Below, in pieces: positions 6,287 through 6,712 of a DNA stretch of 6,712 nt. This DNA comes from Polyangiaceae bacterium (GTDB taxonomy: Bacteria; Myxococcota_A; Polyangia; Polyangiales; Polyangiaceae): positions 1 through 6,712 of the forward strand of contig JAICXU010000177.1 in assembly GCA_025934595.1 (NCBI GenBank), read 5' to 3'. Each line of letters begins with the position of its first letter. Positions within the stretch are counted from its first letter, which is position 1. The position numbers and the translations under genes are program-made. Under the pieces are notes generated by a model. That model ran no database searches. It saw only the letters and a list, made by a program, of their open reading frames with translations, and was not told where the DNA came from.

Positions 6287-6463
6287 CTATTTTCCGGCTT
6301 TTGCGCGATCGGCGGCGGCCACGCAGACGTCGGCGACATGCTGCTCGAACGACGCGCGATGACACGCGGAGTGACAATGCATGCTCACGAATCCCGACGC
6401 GTAGCCGGCGATCGTGCCGACCGCGAGGAGAGCCATCAAAAACGGACGTCTGCGCCTGTACAT
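6287..6463 (-). CDS. 58-residue membrane-anchored Cys/His-containing protein
   Basis: I do not recognise a family for this small protein. An ATG at 6463 has an excellent Shine-Dalgarno (AAGGAG, 7-base spacer) just after the previous gene's stop, and the frame runs to TAG at 6287. The product starts MYRRRRP, followed by a hydrophobic segment of about 20 residues (8-27, FLMALLAVGTIAGYASGFVS region). This predicts an N-in signal anchor or uncleaved signal peptide. The exposed tail begins MHCHSACH (28-35) and later has H42 and C47. Three Cys and four His in about 20 residues suggest metal or haem binding or a redox role. The spacing C-x3-C-H is one residue longer than the canonical haem-c motif, so haem is doubtful. 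It lies between the Spy/CpxP-like gene and the regulator gene on the same strand, with 13- and 34-base gaps, so it should be an operon member. It could be an accessory ligand-binding protein for the kinase. Confidence 0.75.
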   Translation of the reverse strand: MYRRRRPFLMALLAVGTIAGYASGFVSMHCHSACHRASFEQHVADVCVAAADRAKAGK

Positions 6464-6470
6464 GATTTTT

Positions 6471-6476
6471 CTCCTT
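6471..6476 (-). promoter_or_regulatory. Strong ribosome binding site (AAGGAG) for the 58-residue protein
   Basis: Read on the minus strand, AAGGAG directly follows the TGA of the Spy-like gene and is 7 bases ahead of the ATG at 6463. It is the best Shine-Dalgarno in the window and is the main evidence that the small gene is translated. Confidence 0.8.
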
Positions 6477-6712
6477 TCAGACCGTGTAGCGATAGGGGCT
6501 GTTGCCGTAGCCGCCGCGGAAACCTCCGCCGCCGCCGAAATCGCGGAAGCGAGGGCCGTGCTCGATGAAGTCGCCGAGGATGCCGCGTTGACGCTCGTCG
6601 AGCGCTTCGTGGACCTTCGCGAACGCGTCGATGCCGGCTTTGCGCATCGACTCCACCACCGCTTCGACTTGCGCCGTCGCCGTACCGACCGTGACTTCGT
6701 CGAACGCGGGGC
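6477..6712 (-). CDS. Spy/CpxP-like periplasmic protein (5' partial)
   Basis: Only the last 77 residues are in the window; the frame is open to the right edge, and the start and any signal peptide lie beyond it. The visible part is helical: a segment around FDEVTVGTATAQVEAVVESM (3-22), then FAKVHEALDERQRGILGDFIEHGPRF (30-55), ending in a glycine-rich tail (GGGGGFRGGYG) and PYRYTV. LDERQ (37-41) inside an Ala/Glu/Arg-rich helix is close to the LTxxQ signature of Spy, CpxP, ZraP and CnrX-type periplasmic proteins. Those act as chaperones or as negative or metal-sensing regulators of envelope-stress kinases. Its position as first visible gene of an operon ending in a regulator and kinase supports this. 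The match is partial, so a simple helical periplasmic protein of another family is possible. The stop codon lies one base before the Shine-Dalgarno of the next gene. Confidence 0.7.
   Translation of the reverse strand, partial: PAFDEVTVGTATAQVEAVVESMRKAGIDAFAKVHEALDERQRGILGDFIEHGPRFRDFGGGGGFRGGYGNSPYRYTV

Noticed and set aside
6253..6339. N-terminal extension of the response regulator
   Set aside because: It has no receiver-domain similarity and overlaps the 58-residue gene, and GGGAGG marks the start at 6252.
6358..6374. Canonical haem-c motif in the 58-residue protein
   Set aside because: The spacing is C-x3-C-H, one residue longer than CxxCH, so cytochrome c identity is not supported.
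5644..6465. 273-residue open frame on the plus strand
   Set aside because: It is antisense to the response regulator and the small gene, Arg/His-rich and without motifs.

Overview
The window is GC-rich chromosomal DNA with strong GC bias at third codon positions. It carries short operons typical of a delta-proteobacterium in the broad sense. The protein types (a split acyl-CoA dehydrogenase/APH-kinase pair, a chlorite-dismutase-superfamily protein, an envelope-stress two-component operon, a secreted HE-motif protein after a Pro-rich linker) best suggest a myxobacterium (Myxococcota, perhaps Polyangia). That placement rests on pattern recognition, not on a search. No phage, transposase, CRISPR array or rRNA/tRNA gene was seen.

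Layout, left to right. (1) 1-1133, + strand: the 3' part of a probably secreted protein with an HE...D motif; its start lies left of the window. (2) 1134-1355: a gene-free convergent gap packed with small hairpins. (3) 1356-2105, - strand: a chlorite dismutase/HemQ-superfamily protein that keeps the putative proximal haem histidine but appears to lack the known distal and catalytic residues. (4) 2106-2146: a 41-bp divergent gap with no Shine-Dalgarno sequence on either side. (5) 2147-4455, + strand: a two-gene operon with an ATGA overlap, made of an ACAD10/11-like acyl-CoA dehydrogenase and an APH-fold phosphotransferase. (6) 4452-6712, - strand: a four-gene operon, in transcription order a Spy/CpxP-like periplasmic protein (start cut off by the window edge), a 58-residue Cys/His-containing membrane-anchored protein, an OmpR-family response regulator and a two-TM histidine kinase.

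The dehydrogenase and kinase together match the two halves of mammalian ACAD10/ACAD11 and the LvaA/LvaC pair of bacterial levulinate catabolism. The inferred job is phosphorylation of a 4-hydroxyacyl-CoA followed by removal of phosphate to give an enoyl-CoA for beta-oxidation. The right-hand operon resembles Cpx/Cnr-type envelope or metal stress systems: a periplasmic LTxxQ-type protein, a small Cys/His protein facing the periplasm, and a kinase whose whole periplasmic part is a short His/Met-rich loop. Metal sensing is therefore a reasonable but unproven hypothesis. The kinase gene and the phosphotransferase gene converge so tightly that they share the four bases CTAG, each reading its own TAG stop from them.
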